From Mycobacterium sp. SMC-8 (GTDB lineage Bacteria > Actinomycetota > Actinomycetes > Mycobacteriales > Mycobacteriaceae): DNA of 64,000 nt. Shown in pieces: positions 54,323-63,249 of this stretch; within the stretch, counting starts at the first letter, position 1; every line of letters starts with the position of its first letter. The DNA is taken from assembly GCF_025263565.1 (NCBI RefSeq), contig NZ_CP079865.1, forward strand, positions 310,001 to 374,000. Direction: 5' to 3'. The notes under the pieces were generated by a model. That model was not told the DNA's origin and made no database searches. It was given only the letters and a program-made list of their open reading frames with translations. Made by a program: the position numbers and the translations under genes.

Positions 54323-54595
54323 CTCAACTGTTGGATCGCGGCTCACAGTCAACTGCGAAAGTAGCTGTTGAGAAAGCCCAACCCCACATAGGTGAAAGGG
54401 CGCGCGCGGAGCCGCCCTCGGCCGTGGTTCTGACGGGACGAATCCGCCTGGCGAAATCGGTATGACCGAGTTGAAGATTCGCGCGCTGCCGGATTGCCAC
54501 ACTCCGAAGATGTCGGCTGCCATGCAGGGACCGTCGAACGTGCGATCAATCCAGAACATCGCAAGCAGGAATCCGCTGCACGCAAAGGGGAGACC
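54323..54595. other. tRNA-aldehyde dehydrogenase intergenic region
   Basis: 273 bases downstream of the tRNA. No integrase, no duplicated tRNA 3' end and no ORF with coding character is visible, so I see no sign of an island integrated at this tRNA. Confidence 0.6.
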
Positions 54596-56029
54596 ATGAA
54601 TTCACCTTCGGTCGGGGTCGAACACCGTTCACCGATTGCCACCGTCAACCCGGCCAGCGGAGAGTTGCTGCGCGAGTTCCAACCGATGAGCGACGAACAG
54701 GTCGATCACGCGGTCGACGACGCCCACCAGGCCTTCCTGTCCTGGCGAGAGCGTCCTGTCAGCGAACGGGTGGCCGTGCTCGCCCGCGCCGCCGACCTGA
54801 TGCTGGAACGCGTCGACGAGCTCAGCAGCCTGGTGACATTGGAGATGGGCAAGCTTCGTCACGAGGCGCGTGGCGAAGTGAATCTGAGCGCCGAGATCTT
54901 CCGCTACTACGCAGAAAACGCCGCGACGCTGCTTGAGGCCGAACCGCTCAACGCGGACGCGGGCAGTGCGCAGATACGCTACGAGCCATTGGGCGTACTG
55001 CTCGGCGTCATGCCGTGGAATTTCCCGATATACCAGGTTGCCCGCTTCGCGGCGCCCAACATCGCCGCCGGCAACACCATCGTGCTGAAACACGCGAGCC
55101 AATGTCCCCAATGCTCGATCGCCATCGAGAAACTCCTGACCGACGCGGGCCTGCCGCGCGGCGTTTACGTGAACTTGCTCGTGCCCGGTCGCACGGTGGA
55201 GAAGATCATTCCGAATACCCTGGTGCGCGGAGTCTCGCTGACCGGGAGCGACGCCGCCGGCCAAGCGGTCGCCGAGAGTGCGGGCCACGAGGTGAAGAAG
55301 ACAGTGCTCGAACTCGGCGGCAGCGATCCGTTCATCGTGCTCGACGATGAGGACTTCGAGCGCACGCTGGACTTCGCGGTGACCGCGCGCACGGCGAACT
55401 GCGGCCAGAGTTGCGTCGCCGCGAAGCGATTCATCGTCCTCGGCGACCTCTACGACCGCTTCCTGGAGGCTATGCGGGACCGAATGGGCGCGCTGAGGCC
55501 AGGAGACCCGACCGACGAGGCCACCACCCTTGCCCCGCTCAGCTCTGAGCAGGCCGCACAACGCCTGATCGGGCAGATTCAACAGGCAGTCGCCGGCGGC
55601 GCCACCCTGGTACTCGGCGGAGGACGCATCGACCGCCCCGGTGCCTACGTCCAGCCGACCATCTTGACCGATATCACACCGGACAATCCGGCCTTCTATA
55701 CGGAGTTTTTCGGTCCGGCGGCGCAGGTGTACCGGGTCGAAACTGAAGCTGAGGCCATCGAGCTCGCCAACGCTACGCCCTTCGCACTCGGTGGTTCGGT
55801 GTGGAGCGGGGATGAGCAACGGGCCCGGGACCTGGCCGCCCGACTGGAGGCCGGCATGGTGTGGATCAACTACCCCACCAGCTCAGAACCGCAGTTGCCC
55901 TTCGGAGGTATCAAACGCTCCGGTTACGGACGTGAGCTCGGTCCGCTGGGCATCAAGGAATTCGTCAACGCGAAGCTGGTTCGCGTGGTTGAGCGCGGCG
56001 CTCAGCCGACAGCCGGATTCTTCGGTTAG
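54596..56029 (+). CDS. NAD(P)-dependent aldehyde dehydrogenase, succinate-semialdehyde type
   Basis: 477 residues from ATG 54596 (AAAGGGGAGA upstream). ALDH features: WNFPIYQVARFAAPNIAAGN, the cofactor loop LTGSDAAGQAVAE, LELGGSDPFIVLDD, catalytic Cys in ANCGQSCVAAKRF, and FGGIKRSGYGRELG. Closest in pattern to SSADH/GabD-like enzymes, but it differs enough from the gene at 22.3-23.7 kb to be a separate isozyme. No gabT or transporter is adjacent, so the substrate is open. Confidence 0.85.
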   Translation: MNSPSVGVEHRSPIATVNPASGELLREFQPMSDEQVDHAVDDAHQAFLSWRERPVSERVAVLARAADLMLERVDELSSLVTLEMGKLRHEARGEVNLSAEIFRYYAENAATLLEAEPLNADAGSAQIRYEPLGVLLGVMPWNFPIYQVARFAAPNIAAGNTIVLKHASQCPQCSIAIEKLLTDAGLPRGVYVNLLVPGRTVEKIIPNTLVRGVSLTGSDAAGQAVAESAGHEVKKTVLELGGSDPFIVLDDEDFERTLDFAVTARTANCGQSCVAAKRFIVLGDLYDRFLEAMRDRMGALRPGDPTDEATTLAPLSSEQAAQRLIGQIQQAVAGGATLVLGGGRIDRPGAYVQPTILTDITPDNPAFYTEFFGPAAQVYRVETEAEAIELANATPFALGGSVWSGDEQRARDLAARLEAGMVWINYPTSSEPQLPFGGIKRSGYGRELGPLGIKEFVNAKLVRVVERGAQPTAGFFG

Positions 56030-56208
56030 GGGCCTCAGCCAACGCATACCGCCCCGCACACGGGTCGTCCCGATCATCCCCGGACCCGGGACGGTTCATG
56101 GGGCGAGTGCCGAGTCCTTGTTCGCTGTCTGTTTCGACTGATGCTTGACAGTTGCTTCGGCTGATCTCTGACAGCCCGGCAACGAGGCGTACTTTCCACT
56201 CGCCATTT

Positions 56209-56223
56209 CCCCCATCCTGGGGG
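56209..56223. promoter_or_regulatory. CCCCCA-N3-TGGGGG dyad
   Basis: CCCCCATCCTGGGGG is a perfect inverted repeat 90 bases upstream of the small acidic secreted protein gene. No regulator is assigned; it is proposed as an operator because it stands alone in an intergenic region of about 280 bases. Confidence 0.45.
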
Positions 56224-56313
56224 ATGTCACTACCCTCCGCCGACGGCAGATTGAGCACCAGCGCAGCCGATTACCGGCCCGCGGAACGTTGGTGATCGGG
56301 TCGGGAGGTAGTG

Positions 56314-56568
56314 ATGCGCAAGTCCTACTTGGCAATTCCGTTGCTGGCGGCCGGCGCCGTGGCCGGCGCGGTGACGTCCGCCGCGGTGGCCGGTGCCGCC
56401 CCGGTCCTGTCCGGACCGTTCCCCACCGAGTATCCGTGGTGCGAGCTGGACATGTTCTGCTACGACGACGACATCAGTATCGCTCTGAACCCACAGCGGG
56501 AACGGCACGACGTGGGATATGGCGGAGGCGCCGCATTCGGCAGCGGTGACGACGACGATGACAATTGA
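56314..56568 (+). CDS. small secreted acidic protein
   Basis: 84 residues from ATG 56314 (GGGAGG 5 bases upstream). A signal peptide ([20 protein letters not shown]) with a likely cut after AGAA. The mature part of about 55 residues has two Cys (YPWCELDMFCYDDD), a Gly-rich stretch and an Asp-rich end (GSGDDDDDN). No family recognised. It precedes the hemophore-like gene by 50 bases on the same strand. Confidence 0.72.
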   Translation: MRKSYLAIPLLAAGAVAGAVTSAAVAGAAPVLSGPFPTEYPWCELDMFCYDDDISIALNPQRERHDVGYGGGAAFGSGDDDDDN

Positions 56569-56617
56569 CGGTCGCAGGATCCCTGGCATGTTGACTCGAC
56601 CACGAAAAGGAGTGGGT

Positions 56618-56974
56618 ATGTCTGCTCTCGTCCGATCTGCAGGTGCGGTGGTGCTCGCCGGGGCCGCGTTGCTCGGCTCCGGCCCGCTCGCGGCGGCACA
56701 GCCGGCCCCGGCCCCCAACTGCTCGATCGCCGACCAGGCCGGCATCCTGTCCGGGGTGTCCGCATCGCTGTCGGCCTACATGTTCACCCACCCGGACGTG
56801 AACTGGTTCTTCACCAGTCTGCGCGGTCTGCCGCCCGAAGAACGGCGAGCCAAGGTCGAGTCCTACATGGACACGAGCCCGCAGGTAGCCTCCGAGCTGC
56901 GCGGCATCCGGCAGCCGATGATCGATTTCCGCGCCCGCTGCGGGCTCCCGCCGGCCAGCATGCCGGACGCCTGA
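56618..56974 (+). CDS. hemophore-type heme-binding secreted protein
   Basis: 118 residues from ATG 56618 with AAAAGGAG upstream. Signal peptide cut near AAAQPA. Mature helical domain of about 85 residues: CSIADQAGILSGVSASLSAY, FTHPDVNWFFTSLRGLPPEE and a closing IDFRARCGLPP, with the two Cys that staple the helices. This is the mycobacterial haemophore family (PF16525; Rv0203-like), which takes up heme or is tied to heme import. Confidence 0.82.
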   Translation: MSALVRSAGAVVLAGAALLGSGPLAAAQPAPAPNCSIADQAGILSGVSASLSAYMFTHPDVNWFFTSLRGLPPEERRAKVESYMDTSPQVASELRGIRQPMIDFRARCGLPPASMPDA

Positions 56975-57072
56975 CCGTCGGGCTGCGCAGCGCACTTCCA
57001 GCCAGCAGGTAGTGCGGCCTGACCGAAGAGACGTTCCTGATCCGGCCCCGCGGGCTCTGACCCCGCGGCCGG

Positions 57073-57759
57073 TCAAGTGCCCCGGGTCTCGATCACCTTG
57101 TCCGCGACGTCGACGAGCTTGGTGTTGCTGTCCTGCGAAAGTCTGCGCAGCATCTCGAAGGCGGCGATGTCATCGACGTTGTACCGCTCCATGATGATGC
57201 CCTTGGCCTGGCCGATGCGGTCTCGCGTCGACAGTGCCGAGGTCAGCTGCTCGTTCTCCCGGCTGGCCAGGATCGCGGCGGCCGCATGGGCCGCGAGCAC
57301 CGCGCCGATCGTCTCGGCCTCGTCGTCGAACACGTGCGGCCTCAGCGCGAACAAATTGAGCGCTCCCGCGGTCTTTCCACTGGTGTAGAGCTTGAACGAC
57401 AGACCACTCAGCACACCGATCTCCGCGGCGGCGGGCGCATACTGCGGCCAGCGCCGTTCGGTGCGGAAGTCGTCGGTGCGCACCACCACCTCATCCAGCG
57501 CGGCGTCGAGGCATGGCCCCTCTCGGAACGTCATCTGCAGTTCGTCGAGGCGATGTGGCAGCTCAGAAGTGCCGGCCACCGTTTCGAAGCGTCCCCCCTT
57601 ACCGACGAACAGGATGCCGGCCGCATCGACACCGGGGATCAGATCCAGGACTTCACCGGTGACATCGGACAACACATCCTCGACGCGGCGAGGGGTGGCC
57701 ACCGCCCGGGCCAGCTCCGCCATCCGCTTGGCCAGCGCATGGCTGGACGTTTCAGTCAT
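57073..57759 (-). CDS. GAF-ANTAR regulator (RNA-binding antiterminator type)
   Basis: 228 residues from ATG 57759 (GGGGAAG 9 bases upstream). N-terminal GAF domain (about 20-150: VEDVLSDVTGEVLDLIPGVD, FREGPCLDAALDEVVVRTDD) and C-terminal ANTAR (about 165-225: LSTRDRIGQAKGIIMERYNV, AFEMLRRLSQDSNTKLVDVA). ANTAR proteins bind paired RNA hairpins and prevent termination, usually under control of a sensor signal. Single-protein GAF-ANTAR forms are common in actinobacteria. Target unknown. Confidence 0.9.
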   Translation of the reverse strand: MTETSSHALAKRMAELARAVATPRRVEDVLSDVTGEVLDLIPGVDAAGILFVGKGGRFETVAGTSELPHRLDELQMTFREGPCLDAALDEVVVRTDDFRTERRWPQYAPAAAEIGVLSGLSFKLYTSGKTAGALNLFALRPHVFDDEAETIGAVLAAHAAAAILASRENEQLTSALSTRDRIGQAKGIIMERYNVDDIAAFEMLRRLSQDSNTKLVDVADKVIETRGT

Positions 57760-57950
57760 TCGTACAGACTTCCCCATCCGTTCCGACATGTACACGCGGC
57801 CCGGGTTTGCGCGTCGGGCGCGGGGGCAATGCAGGGCGGCAGACAACGACGATGGTCGACCGTCGCCGCTGTCGAGGTCTCGTCGGTTCAGACAGGAGCC
57901 GGCGGGGCCGCCTCTTCCAGTCACTCTGTTAGTTGTAGTACGGTGCCGGC

Positions 57951-59168
57951 ATGAGTCCGGCCGGCGTGTGGATCCTGGGTGGCTACCAGAGCGACTTCGC
58001 ACGCAACTACGCCAAGGAAGGCCTGGACTTCGTCGGGCTGACCGCCGAGGTCGTCACGTCGACGCTGCACGCGGCGAAGGTCGGCGCCGGCCAGATCGGC
58101 GTCGTGCACGTCGCAAACGCCTTCGGCGAGCTGTTCGCCGGCCAGGGTCACCTCGGCGCCATGCCCGCCACCGTCGACCCCGGGCTGTGGGGGACTCCCG
58201 CGGTGCGTCACGAGGCAGCCTGCGCGTCGGGCAGCGCCGCGGTGTTGGCCGCGATGGCCGATCTGCGCTCGGGCGCCTACGCCTCGGCACTGGTGCTCGG
58301 CGTGGAGTTGGAGAAGACGGTCCCCGGCGACGTCGCCACCGCCATCCTCGGCGCAGCGGCGTGGACCGGACACGAAGGCCGCGACGCGAAGTTCATGTGG
58401 CCGTTCATGTTCGAATCCGTCGCCGCGGAGTACGACCGGCGCTACGGCATCGACGAATCCCACCTGCACGCGATCGCGGCGCTGAACTACGCCAACGCCA
58501 AGCGCAACCCGCAGGCACAGACCCGCGATTGGTCGATTCCCGACCCCGTCACCGCCGACGACGTCACCAACCCTGTCGTCGAAGGCAGGCTGCGGCGACT
58601 GGACTGCAGTCAGCTCACCGACGGCGGCGCCGGCGTGGTCCTGGTCAGCGACGACTGGCTGCGCGACCACCCGCGTGCGCGTCCGCTCGGCCGCATCGAC
58701 GGTTGGGGTCACCGCACCGTCGGCCTCGGCCTGCAGCAGAAACTGGACCATTCGGCCGGCGAACCCTACGTGCTGCCCCACGTGCGGACGACAGTGCTCG
58801 ACGCGTTCTGCCGCGCCGAGGTCACGCTCGACGACGTCCACGGCTTCGAGGTGCACGACTGCTTCACCCCGAGCGAATACCTGGCGATCGACCACATCGG
58901 CCTGACCGCGCCCGGCGAGTCCTGGAAGGCGATCGAACAGGGCGACATCGCGCCCGGCGGCCGGCTCCCGATCAACCCCGGCGGCGGCCTGATCGGCGGC
59001 GGACATCCCGTCGGCGCGTCCGGGGTCAGGATGCTGCTCGACGCGGCACGTCAGGTCAGCGGCACCGCGGGCGCCTACCAAATCGACGACGCAAAGACCT
59101 TCGCCACCTTGAACTTCGGCGGCAGCACCGCCACCACGGTCAGCTTCGTCGTCGGAAGGACGCCATGA
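57951..59168 (+). CDS. thiolase / lipid-transfer-protein type acetyltransferase (Rv0914c-like)
   Basis: 405 residues from ATG 57951. Thiolase fold with the nucleophile in EAACASGSAAVLAAM near residue 89, VHDCFTPSEYLAIDH and the third motif GGGLIGGGHPVGASGVRM. So unlike the protein at 9.2-10.8 kb this one has a complete Cys-His set. Probably a 3-ketoacyl-CoA thiolase or SCP-x-like enzyme for unusual acyl chains. Its stop overlaps the carotenoid oxygenase ATG. Confidence 0.85.
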   Translation: MSPAGVWILGGYQSDFARNYAKEGLDFVGLTAEVVTSTLHAAKVGAGQIGVVHVANAFGELFAGQGHLGAMPATVDPGLWGTPAVRHEAACASGSAAVLAAMADLRSGAYASALVLGVELEKTVPGDVATAILGAAAWTGHEGRDAKFMWPFMFESVAAEYDRRYGIDESHLHAIAALNYANAKRNPQAQTRDWSIPDPVTADDVTNPVVEGRLRRLDCSQLTDGGAGVVLVSDDWLRDHPRARPLGRIDGWGHRTVGLGLQQKLDHSAGEPYVLPHVRTTVLDAFCRAEVTLDDVHGFEVHDCFTPSEYLAIDHIGLTAPGESWKAIEQGDIAPGGRLPINPGGGLIGGGHPVGASGVRMLLDAARQVSGTAGAYQIDDAKTFATLNFGGSTATTVSFVVGRTP

Positions 59169-60727
59169 CATCGCCCCACCCCGAAATCGTCGGCAAGTAC
59201 CTCTCGACGCTGCCCGAAGACGACGACCACCCCTACCGGACCGGACCGTGGCGCCCCCAGACCACCGAGTGGGACGACGACGACCTCCGCGTCGTGGAGG
59301 GGCAGATCCCGGCCGACCTCGACGGCGTGTACCTGCGCAACACGGAGAACCCGCTGCACCCCGCCCTGAAGTACTACCACCCGTTCGACGGCGACGGCAT
59401 GCTGCACATCGTCGGATTCCGGGACGGAAAAGCGTTCTACCGCAACCGCTTTGTCCGTACCGACGGTTTCATCGCCGAGAACGAGGCTGGCGGACCGCTG
59501 TGGCCCGGGATCGCCGAACCCATCGAACTCGCCCGCCGCGACTACGGCTGGGGCGCACGCACCCTGATGAAAGACGCGTCCTCCACCGACGTCATCGTGC
59601 ACCGGGGTGTCGCACTGACCAGCCACTACCAATGCGGCGACCTGTACCGCATCGACCCGTGCAGCGGCGAGGACCTCGGCAAGGAGAACTGGCACGGCAC
59701 ATTTCCCACCGACTGGGGCGTGTCCGCGCACCCCAAGGTCGACGACCGCACCGGCGAACTGCTGTTCTTCCACTACAGCAAGCAGGCGCCACATATGCGC
59801 TACGGCGTGGTCAGCGCCGCCGGGGAGGTGGTGCACAGCGTCGACGTCCCGCTGCCCGGCCCGCGGCTGCCGCACGACATGGCGTTCACTGAGAATTACG
59901 TGATTCTCAACGATTTCCCGCTGTTCTGGGACACCTCCCTGCTCGAGCACAACATCCACCTGCCGCGGTTCCACCGGGACCTGCCGTCGCGATTTGCGGT
60001 CGTCCCACGCCGCGGCGACACCTCCCAGATCAGGTGGTTCGAGACCGACCCGACCTACGTGCTGCACTTCCCCAACGCCTACGAGGACGGTGACGAGATC
60101 GTGCTGGACGGCTTCTTCCAGGGTGATCCCGAACCCACCCAGGGCATCGACAACGGCATGAGCCGCAAGTGGCAGCAGATCTTCCGCAGTCTCTCCCTGG
60201 ACGGCATGCAGACGCGGCTGCACCGGTGGCGCTTCAACCTGGTCACCGGTCAGGTCCGCGAGGAGCCGTTGTCCGACTGCCTCAGCGAGTTCGGGATGAT
60301 CAATCCCGGCTACGCGGGCCGCCCGCACCGCTACACCTACGCGGCCACCGGCAAGCCCGGCTGGTTCCTGTTCGACGGCCTGCTCCGCCACGACCTGCAC
60401 ACCGGAACCGAGACGCACTACGCCTTTGGCGAGGGCGTGTTCGGCAGCGAAACCGCGATGGCGCCCCGCTCCGATGTCGCCGCCGGGGCGGCTCCGCGGC
60501 CCAATGTCGCCGAGGACGACGGCTACCTCATCACGCTGACCACCGACATGAACGCCGACGCGTCGTACTGCCTCGTGTTCGATGCGGCCCGGGTCGAGGA
60601 CGGACCGGTGTGCAAACTGCTGTTGCCCGAACGCATCTCCAGCGGTACGCATTCCACGTGGGCACCCGGATCCGACCTTCCGCGGTGGCGGGACACCGAC
60701 TCGGCCGCCGCGGCGATCGGGCTGTAG
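59165..60727 (+). CDS. carotenoid-cleavage-type dioxygenase (Rv0913c-like)
   Basis: 520 residues from ATG 59165. Seven-bladed-propeller RPE65/lignostilbene dioxygenase family; it cleaves C=C bonds with a four-His Fe(II). Candidate His ligands are in WGVSAHPKVDDR, RLPHDMAFTENYVI, VLHFPNAYEDGDEIVLDGFF and ISSGTHSTWAP. DGDGMLHIVGFRDGKAFYRN is a typical early motif. Coupled to a thiolase and an HxlR regulator, pointing to breakdown of an isoprenoid or stilbene-like side chain. Confidence 0.88.
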   Translation: MTSPHPEIVGKYLSTLPEDDDHPYRTGPWRPQTTEWDDDDLRVVEGQIPADLDGVYLRNTENPLHPALKYYHPFDGDGMLHIVGFRDGKAFYRNRFVRTDGFIAENEAGGPLWPGIAEPIELARRDYGWGARTLMKDASSTDVIVHRGVALTSHYQCGDLYRIDPCSGEDLGKENWHGTFPTDWGVSAHPKVDDRTGELLFFHYSKQAPHMRYGVVSAAGEVVHSVDVPLPGPRLPHDMAFTENYVILNDFPLFWDTSLLEHNIHLPRFHRDLPSRFAVVPRRGDTSQIRWFETDPTYVLHFPNAYEDGDEIVLDGFFQGDPEPTQGIDNGMSRKWQQIFRSLSLDGMQTRLHRWRFNLVTGQVREEPLSDCLSEFGMINPGYAGRPHRYTYAATGKPGWFLFDGLLRHDLHTGTETHYAFGEGVFGSETAMAPRSDVAAGAAPRPNVAEDDGYLITLTTDMNADASYCLVFDAARVEDGPVCKLLLPERISSGTHSTWAPGSDLPRWRDTDSAAAAIGL

Positions 60728-61615
60728 TTGCCGGAGGCACCCAACGCCGTAGCGCGGATGCTCGGCCTACTCGGGGACGAGTGGACGCTGCTCATCGTGC
60801 AGCGGGCCATGCTGGGGACCCGCCGCTACGGCGACTTCACCGCCGCACTTCCGGTGTCCAATGCGGTGCTGTCGAATCGGCTCAACTCGCTGGCGGGCGA
60901 TGAGCTGCTGGTCCGGCGGCAGTACCAGGACAACCCTTCGCGTTCGGAGTATCTACTCACGCCGAAGAGCCGCTCGCTGTGGCCGATGCTCACCTCGGTC
61001 TGGGAATGGGAACGACGGTGGGTACCCGACCACGCCGAACCCCTGCCGCAGATGCACCACACCGGCTGCGGCCGGGACTTCCGGCCGGAGATTACCTGCC
61101 GTTCCTGCGGCAGCGGCGCCGACGGGAAAGATGTTGTCGCACAATGGGGACCGAGCGGGTCATGGGCGCGGTCGATCCCGGCCGGCACGAACCGGCGGCG
61201 CTCCAGTGCCCGCCGCTGCGGGGCCGCGGTGCTGTTCCCGCAGACCATGAGTGTCATCGGCGACCGGTGGGCGTTCGCCCTACTGGTCGCCGCGTTCGTC
61301 GGCATCGGCCGGTTCACCGACTTCCAAAGTCAGCTCGGAGCCCCGCCGGCCACCATCGCGGGCCGGCTGTCGGTGTTCACCGATGAAGGGATCCTCGGCC
61401 AGGACGGCGGTCGCTACCGGTTGACCGAGAAGGGGCTCGCGTTCTTCCCGGTACTGGTGTGCGCGCTGGACTGGGCGCAGCGCTGGTTCCCGTCCCCGGA
61501 GGGACCCGCGGTGCTGCTGACCCACACCGCCTGCGGGCGCAGGTTCGCACCCGCGCTCGTCTGCGATCACTGCCGTGCACACCTGCGCGGAGCCCAGATC
61601 CGGGCCCTGAGATGA
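60728..61615 (+). CDS. double HxlR-type regulator
   Basis: 295 residues starting with TTG at 60728, directly after the oxygenase TAG. Two HxlR winged helices in tandem: LGDEWTLLIVQRAMLGTRRY with LSNRLNSLAGDELLVRRQY, and IGDRWAFALLVAAFVGIGRF with IAGRLSVFTDEGILGQ. Each is followed by a Cys-rich knuckle (HTGCGRDFRPEITCRSCG and HTACGRRFAPALVCDHC) that could bind zinc. Most HxlR proteins are about 110-160 residues. Probably the local regulator of the thiolase-oxygenase operon. Confidence 0.85.
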   Translation: MPEAPNAVARMLGLLGDEWTLLIVQRAMLGTRRYGDFTAALPVSNAVLSNRLNSLAGDELLVRRQYQDNPSRSEYLLTPKSRSLWPMLTSVWEWERRWVPDHAEPLPQMHHTGCGRDFRPEITCRSCGSGADGKDVVAQWGPSGSWARSIPAGTNRRRSSARRCGAAVLFPQTMSVIGDRWAFALLVAAFVGIGRFTDFQSQLGAPPATIAGRLSVFTDEGILGQDGGRYRLTEKGLAFFPVLVCALDWAQRWFPSPEGPAVLLTHTACGRRFAPALVCDHCRAHLRGAQIRALR

Positions 61616-61637
61616 GCCGGAAAATTCGGCGCCAGGG

Positions 61638-61664
61638 CTGGCACTCTCCATGGTCGAGTGCTAA
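61638..61664. promoter_or_regulatory. CIRCE element (HrcA operator)
   Basis: CTGGCACTC-N9-GAGTGCTAA; consensus TTAGCACTC-N9-GAGTGCTAA. The right half is perfect and the left differs at three outer bases. It lies 73 bases before the hsp20 start. Confidence 0.75.
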
Positions 61665-61736
61665 TCTCGCTGCTGCACAGTGATTTGGCTGCCCGCCGGG
61701 GTGGCGGGCTCTGAGTGAGGTAGGAGGTGGATTGCT

Positions 61737-62186
61737 GTGCTCCGCTTTGATCCGTTCAGTGACCTTGATGCCTTGACCCGGGGCTTGCTGACCAGCCAGA
61801 CCGGATCAAACCGAGCCCCACGGTTCATGCCGATGGACCTCTGCAAGATCGACGACCTCTACGTGCTGACCGCCGACCTGCCCGGTGTCGATCCGGGATC
61901 GGTCGACGTGAACGTCGACAACGGCACGCTGACCATCTCGGCGCACCGCACCGCACGTTCGGACGAGTCGGCGCAGTGGCTGGCCAACGAGAGGTTCTTC
62001 GGCAGCTACCGCAGGCAGCTCTCTCTCGGCGAAGGCATCGACACGGGCGCCATCTCGGCAACCTACGAGAACGGCGTGCTCACCGTGACGATCCCGGTGG
62101 CCGAGAAGGCCAAACCGCGCAAGATCGAGATCAGCCACGCCGGCACGCAGAAGTCGATCAAGACCACGACGATCGACGCCGAATAG
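61737..62186 (+). CDS. Hsp20 / alpha-crystallin small heat-shock protein
   Basis: 149 residues from GTG 61737 with GGAGGTGG about 10 bases upstream. N-terminal arm MLRFDPFSDLDALTRG, alpha-crystallin domain (about 40-130: YVLTADLPGVDPGSVDVNVD, GSYRRQLSLGEGID, ENGVLTVTIPVAE). The GVLTVTIP motif and Hsp18/Acr-like arm identify an ATP-independent holdase. A CIRCE box upstream suggests HrcA control. Ends 9 bases before the convergent GNAT gene. Confidence 0.93.
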   Translation: MLRFDPFSDLDALTRGLLTSQTGSNRAPRFMPMDLCKIDDLYVLTADLPGVDPGSVDVNVDNGTLTISAHRTARSDESAQWLANERFFGSYRRQLSLGEGIDTGAISATYENGVLTVTIPVAEKAKPRKIEISHAGTQKSIKTTTIDAE

Positions 62187-62195
62187 TCCGGCGGC

Positions 62196-62792
62196 TCAGC
62201 CGTGGCGGTCCAGCCGCAACCGCAGGTTGGACCGCACGGCCGGCCACTCGATATCAAGAATCGAATACACCACGGTGTCCCGGCGGGAGCCGTCGGGCAG
62301 CAGCTGATGACTGCGCAGGGTCCCATCGAGCTTTGCGCCGAGGCGCTCGATCGCGGCCCGGCTGGTGAAGTTGAAGAAGTGGGTGCGGAATTCGACTGCG
62401 ACGCAACCCAGAACGTCGAACGCGTGACTCAGCATCAACAGCTTGGTCTCGCTGTTGACGCCGGTGCGTCGCACCGCGTCGACGTACCAGGTGTTGCCGA
62501 TCTCCAGCCGCCGGTTGGCGCCGTCGACGTCGAGATAGCTCGAGGACCCGATCAGCGCCCCGTCGCCGCCGCGTACCACGAAGGTCAAGCCGGTGTCCGG
62601 CCGCTGCAGGCCGAGTCGCATGTCGAGCCAGTCGCGCGCCCGGCCCGCCCGCGGCGTGCCGGTGAACCACAGCCGGCCCAGCTCGCCGTCGGCGGCTGCC
62701 GCCTCGATCTCCGGGAGATGTTCGGGGGCAAGCGGTTCCAGTCGAACCCAGCGGTCACCGGTCAACGTGACCGGCTCGACGAAGCCGGTCAT
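62196..62792 (-). CDS. GNAT-family N-acetyltransferase
   Basis: 198 residues from ATG 62792. RimJ/RimL-like: LEPLAPEHLPEIEAAAADGE, IGSSSYLDVDGANRRLEIGN, then the acetyl-CoA loop VRRTGVNSETKLLMLSHAF and HFFNFTSRAAIERLGAKLDG. Acceptor unknown. Overlaps the upstream membrane gene by ATGA. Confidence 0.87.
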   Translation of the reverse strand: MTGFVEPVTLTGDRWVRLEPLAPEHLPEIEAAAADGELGRLWFTGTPRAGRARDWLDMRLGLQRPDTGLTFVVRGGDGALIGSSSYLDVDGANRRLEIGNTWYVDAVRRTGVNSETKLLMLSHAFDVLGCVAVEFRTHFFNFTSRAAIERLGAKLDGTLRSHQLLPDGSRRDTVVYSILDIEWPAVRSNLRLRLDRHG

Positions 62793-63223
62793 CGCACGGT
62801 GGCCGGCGCCGACGACGTCCATGCCGAGAGCATCGCCCAGATCGAGAGCAGCGCTGAGGCCAGCGCCAGCGCCGCGGCGACGTACAGACCGTATCCCGCC
62901 GACACCGGCGGATAGACGTAGAGTCGGTAGAACCACAGCGCGAGCACGACCAGCACCACCGAAATCGCCAGTGCCGCCGTGGAAGCCATGCGCCCGGAGA
63001 TTCCCCGCGCCGCCATCGCGCCCGCGACCACCAGTGTTGCCGCCAGCAGCACCACCAGCTGGCCCACCCCGAAGGCGGGCGGAGGCACCGGCATCGCGCC
63101 GGCCACCCCCCCGATCGCGTTGGCGCGGGCCCCGTCGGCGGATCTGAGCCACGGCAGCCACGCGCTGACGGCGATGAGCAACGCGCACAGCGCGACCAAC
63201 CACCCCGGAAGCGCGCGAGCCAT
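62789..63223 (-). CDS. four-helix membrane protein
   Basis: 144 residues with four hydrophobic segments (about 5-27, 48-68, 80-100, 112-132). The first loop holds WLRSADGARANAIGG. Not recognised; small conserved actinobacterial membrane protein by appearance. Coupled to the GNAT gene. Confidence 0.72.
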   Translation of the reverse strand: MARALPGWLVALCALLIAVSAWLPWLRSADGARANAIGGVAGAMPVPPPAFGVGQLVVLLAATLVVAGAMAARGISGRMASTAALAISVVLVVLALWFYRLYVYPPVSAGYGLYVAAALALASALLSIWAMLSAWTSSAPATVR

Positions 63224-63249
63224 GGCGGGAAGACTACTAGGGTGAGCCG

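Noticed and set aside
54250..54595. tRNA-Arg as the attachment site of a genomic island
   Set aside because: No integrase, no repeated tRNA 3' end and no shift in gene type follows within the window.
22274..56029. The two aldehyde dehydrogenases (22274-23722 and 54596-56029) as a recent duplication
   Set aside because: Motifs around the catalytic Cys and the cofactor loop differ clearly, so they are separate isozymes, not recent copies.
57392..60727. An 1,111-codon open frame on the plus strand as one large protein
   Set aside because: Only the part from 59165 is the carotenoid oxygenase. The upstream part runs antisense to the GAF-ANTAR gene and in another frame through the thiolase gene.
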